From Paenibacillus bovis (GTDB lineage Bacteria; Bacillota; Bacilli; Paenibacillales; Paenibacillaceae): a DNA stretch of 64,000 nucleotides. Below the pieces are notes generated by a model, which did no database searches, was not told the DNA's origin, and worked only from the letters and a program-made list of their open reading frames with translations. The translations under genes were made by a program, and so were the position numbers. Shown here piece by piece: positions 62,120 to 64,000 of this stretch (positions are counted from its first letter, which is position 1; each line of letters opens with the position of its first letter). The stretch is taken from assembly GCF_001421015.2 (NCBI RefSeq), contig NZ_CP013023.1, positions 2,783,501 through 2,847,500 on the forward strand. Reading direction: 5' to 3'.

Positions 62120-62860
62120 TTATTTGCTGGCGCGAATCCGGATAGAACTGTATTGCCGCGGAATATAATACTTGTTATACAAGACAGGATACTGCTCGTT
62201 AATGTGTACGCTTTCCAGCAGCAGATCACAACCTTCGCCAATATCCATTTTGTATTTGTGTACAGACACTGGCGCAGCGCTTGCACGCTTGACTTCTATC
62301 AGTGAGGAACTAGCCAGGTCGTAGACACCATGCTCCAGCGTATCAAGCAGCAGCGGCTCATTTTGTAGATCCATGCCAAGTTCGGAGACGGCCTCGATCG
62401 CCAAAAAGGTAAACGCATAAGCAACGATCTGCTCGTCACTCCAATACCAGCGTTCAGCTGCAACTACAGCAGCTGCACGGCGGCCAAGTACTTCCTGGGT
62501 ATAATCGCTTTCCAGATCCAGCCGGAATTTGAGTTCAACCCGATCGATTGTTTCGGTATGGCATTTATAAAGCGGGTTACCGAGCTTCTCCAACCCCAGA
62601 CTGGCATCCCGATGCGTAGCTCCGGTTACAAAGTTTCCTTTGCCATGATAACTTTTGACAAGTCCATCATCCTGCAACAGTGCGAGTGCCTGACGCAGTG
62701 TCATCCGGCTCACCTCAAAGCGTTTGGCAAGTTCCGGCTCAGAAGGCAGTCGGCTGCCCGCCGGCAGCGTACCGTTCATGATCTGCTTAAACAACTCGTC
62801 GTATACTGAAATATACAGCGGCCGCTTACCTCTTGAGAGATTGTCCGTATTTGAACCCAT
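62120..62860 (-). CDS. GntR-family regulator with UTRA domain (HutC subfamily)
   Basis: A 246-residue regulator. The winged helix at residues about 15-80 contains SRLPSEPELAKRFEVSRMTL followed by RQALALLQDDGLV. The UTRA effector domain covers about 100-240 and ends NEQYPVLYNKYYIPRQYSS. Start is ATG 62860 because GGAGG lies 7 bases upstream; the frame extends further without ribosome sites. It has its own extended -10 promoter with a TTGTATAC dyad, so autoregulation is likely. The repeats at deoD share its half-site. Confidence 0.88.
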   Translation of the reverse strand: MGSNTDNLSRGKRPLYISVYDELFKQIMNGTLPAGSRLPSEPELAKRFEVSRMTLRQALALLQDDGLVKSYHGKGNFVTGATHRDASLGLEKLGNPLYKCHTETIDRVELKFRLDLESDYTQEVLGRRAAAVVAAERWYWSDEQIVAYAFTFLAIEAVSELGMDLQNEPLLLDTLEHGVYDLASSSLIEVKRASAAPVSVHKYKMDIGEGCDLLLESVHINEQYPVLYNKYYIPRQYSSIRIRASK

Positions 62861-62981
62861 TATTTCCTCCATCTGCATCTTCGTACCAAAGTCTGCTGCA
62901 CTGCCAACGTGGAAGCTGCCAAGTATAACAGTCCCGTTCATTACAGCACCCAAACGTTCTGCACGTACTGATCACGTCTTA

Positions 62982-63002
62982 TTGTATACGCTCATTATAG
63001 CA
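62982..63002 (-). promoter_or_regulatory. Extended -10 promoter and operator of the GntR gene
   Basis: On the minus strand TGCTATAAT is an extended -10 element (TATAAT at 62999-62994). GTATACAA (62989-62982) lies right at the expected transcription start. No clear -35 box is needed with the TGn element. Confidence 0.6.
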
Positions 63003-63127
63003 TGAAGATTACGATCCTCACGAGTCATGATCTCTTGCTGTATAGACTTTGAGGGTATGGAAGAAGCGGAGAAAGCTGCCATGAAAATAATCGACTGGCA
63101 AAAAAACAATTATTTTAAATTTGCTTT

Positions 63128-63156
63128 ATGACAGTCTTCACAGCGTGTGCTAAACT
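63128..63156 (+). promoter_or_regulatory. Promoter of the NIPSNAP gene
   Basis: ATGACA and TAAACT are 17 bases apart, with TGC directly before the -10. The ribosome site GGGAGG and ATG follow within 35 bases. Confidence 0.55.
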
Positions 63157-63186
63157 ATCGGAAATACATATTGGGAGGAATAGATC

Positions 63187-63492
63187 ATGATTACCTGTTA
63201 TCTCAAATATATTATCGATCCTTATAAAGTTCCCGAATTTGAACACTATGCCAAGCTGTGGATTCCACTGGTAAATCGACTGGGAGGAATGCATCATGGC
63301 TATTTTCTGCCTCATGAAGGCGCTAATAATATAGCTTATGCACTGTTCAGTTTTCCCAGTCTGGCAGAGTATGAGCTGTACCGCCGCAGAATGGAGATCG
63401 ATGAAGGATGTCAGGCCGCTTATGCCTATGCCAATGAGACACGCTGTATTATCAGCTACGAGCGCAGCTTTATGCGGCCGGTATTGGAATAG
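63187..63492 (+). CDS. NIPSNAP family protein
   Basis: A 101-residue ferredoxin-like (dimeric alpha/beta barrel) protein. The N-terminal strand MITCYLKYIIDPYKVPEFEH and helix KLWIPLVNRLGGMHHGYFLP follow NIPSNAP proteins, whose function in bacteria is unknown. GGGAGG lies before the ATG. A NUDIX gene begins 78 bases after the stop and may be co-transcribed. Confidence 0.85.
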   Translation: MITCYLKYIIDPYKVPEFEHYAKLWIPLVNRLGGMHHGYFLPHEGANNIAYALFSFPSLAEYELYRRRMEIDEGCQAAYAYANETRCIISYERSFMRPVLE

Positions 63493-63570
63493 CAGCGCAG
63501 TAATTTACTACATGTACGGGAGTTGTAGTATCTAGCGTACAACCATATACACGGTAGAGGAGGTATAGGG

Positions 63571-64000
63571 ATGAGTATTATTAATGTGGAAGGAGCGATC
63601 TATCGCGCAGATCAGTGGCTGTTGATTCGCCGTAGTGTGCAGGAAGAGCATGCTGGTGGTACGCTGGCGCTGGTTGGTGGCAAGCTGGATGCACATGAGC
63701 AGGGAACCGATCAGCTGGAAGAAGCTTTGTATCGCGAGGTGGATGAAGAGGTGGGCATCCGGATTGCACCGAATCCGCAGTATTTGTACAATTCGGTATT
63801 CAGAACGGATGCCGGTCAAACAGTGCTTAATATTGTATTTCTGTGCGAATATGCAGAGGGGCAGGCGCACAGCAAAAGCGCCGCAGAAGTGGATGATGTC
63901 TACTGGATGACAAGTGAACAACTGCTTGGGGATCCGTCTGCGCCGCCATGGACAAAGGAAAGTATACGCCGGGCCGAGGCAGCGCGCCAGCAGTTGCTGT
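63571..64000 (+). CDS. NUDIX hydrolase (partial, cut by window end)
   Basis: At least 143 residues of a NUDIX pyrophosphohydrolase. The box reads GGKLDAHEQGTDQLEEALYR followed by EVDEEVGI near residues 45-72. The stretch between the first Glu and REV is about four residues longer than the classical GX5EX7REUXEEXGU, which occurs in several subfamilies. AGAGGAGG precedes the ATG. The last visible codon is in frame and no stop occurs before the edge. The substrate is unknown. Confidence 0.85.
   Translation, partial: MSIINVEGAIYRADQWLLIRRSVQEEHAGGTLALVGGKLDAHEQGTDQLEEALYREVDEEVGIRIAPNPQYLYNSVFRTDAGQTVLNIVFLCEYAEGQAHSKSAAEVDDVYWMTSEQLLGDPSAPPWTKESIRRAEAARQQLL

Overview
The window looks like chromosomal DNA of a Paenibacillus-like member of the Bacillota. 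Strong AAGGAGG-type ribosome binding sites, frequent GTG/TTG starts, Rho-independent terminators after most transcription units, a perfect CcpA cre site and families typical of Paenibacillaceae (DUF4003, YdaD-type general stress SDR, Cel5B-type cellulase, fused DhaK-DhaL) support this. I saw no rRNA, canonical tRNA, phage, insertion sequence or CRISPR array. The assignment rests on sequence style and family recognition, not on a search.

Layout. Positions 1-13.7 kb hold housekeeping and small regulatory genes: an ArsR-DUF2087 regulator with an operator-like triple repeat, an FMN-barrel stress protein, a GT39-like membrane glycosyltransferase plus lipoprotein, DUF4003, an amino-acid permease, truA, an APH-type kinase, a TetR regulator divergent from a zinc alcohol dehydrogenase, and small membrane proteins. 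From 14 to 29 kb lies a redox and accessory run: four short-chain dehydrogenases, two of them next to WYL regulators, an old yellow enzyme, hydrolases, a Tet(M)-like ribosome protection GTPase, a YgjP-like metallopeptidase, DinB, YdeI and dihydroxyacetone kinase. From 29 to 40 kb there are two membrane diguanylate cyclases, a TetR-controlled EmrA/EmrB-like export operon whose emrB-like gene is frameshifted at a G6 run, an extra coiled-coil adaptor lipoprotein, a possible LSm-like small protein and a MATE exporter.

The most interesting part is 40.6-56.4 kb. A six-gene operon encodes a MoxR AAA+ ATPase, a DUF5682 protein, a vWA protein, a giant DUF4132 protein, a SWIM zinc-finger protein and a 92-residue protein; this is the gene set of the E. 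coli yehL-yehM-yehP-yehI-yehQ group. Facing it are two overlapping WYL-domain genes. Behind those is a non-coding region of about 1.2 kb with two RNAs built as circularly permuted tRNA mimics (T arm, then a loop-capped acceptor stem, then D arm) closed by a long stem, a third large hairpin RNA and a 13-copy hexamer array. It ends at the gene for the Ro60 orthologue Rsr (TROVE plus vWA). The mimics have the organisation expected of YrlA-type bacterial Y RNAs, the partners of Rsr. I propose that the whole block is one nucleic-acid-responsive RNA surveillance island: Y RNAs and Rsr as the RNA-handling arm, MoxR/vWA/SWIM as an ATP-driven remodelling arm, and the WYL pair as sensor-regulators.

The last part (56.4-64 kb) is metabolic: a secreted GH5-Ig-CBM46 cellulase under a cre site, a deoD-exporter operon with a TTGTATA-rich control region, a GntR/UTRA regulator with a similar site, an APH kinase with atypical codon use, a NIPSNAP protein and a NUDIX hydrolase cut by the window edge.
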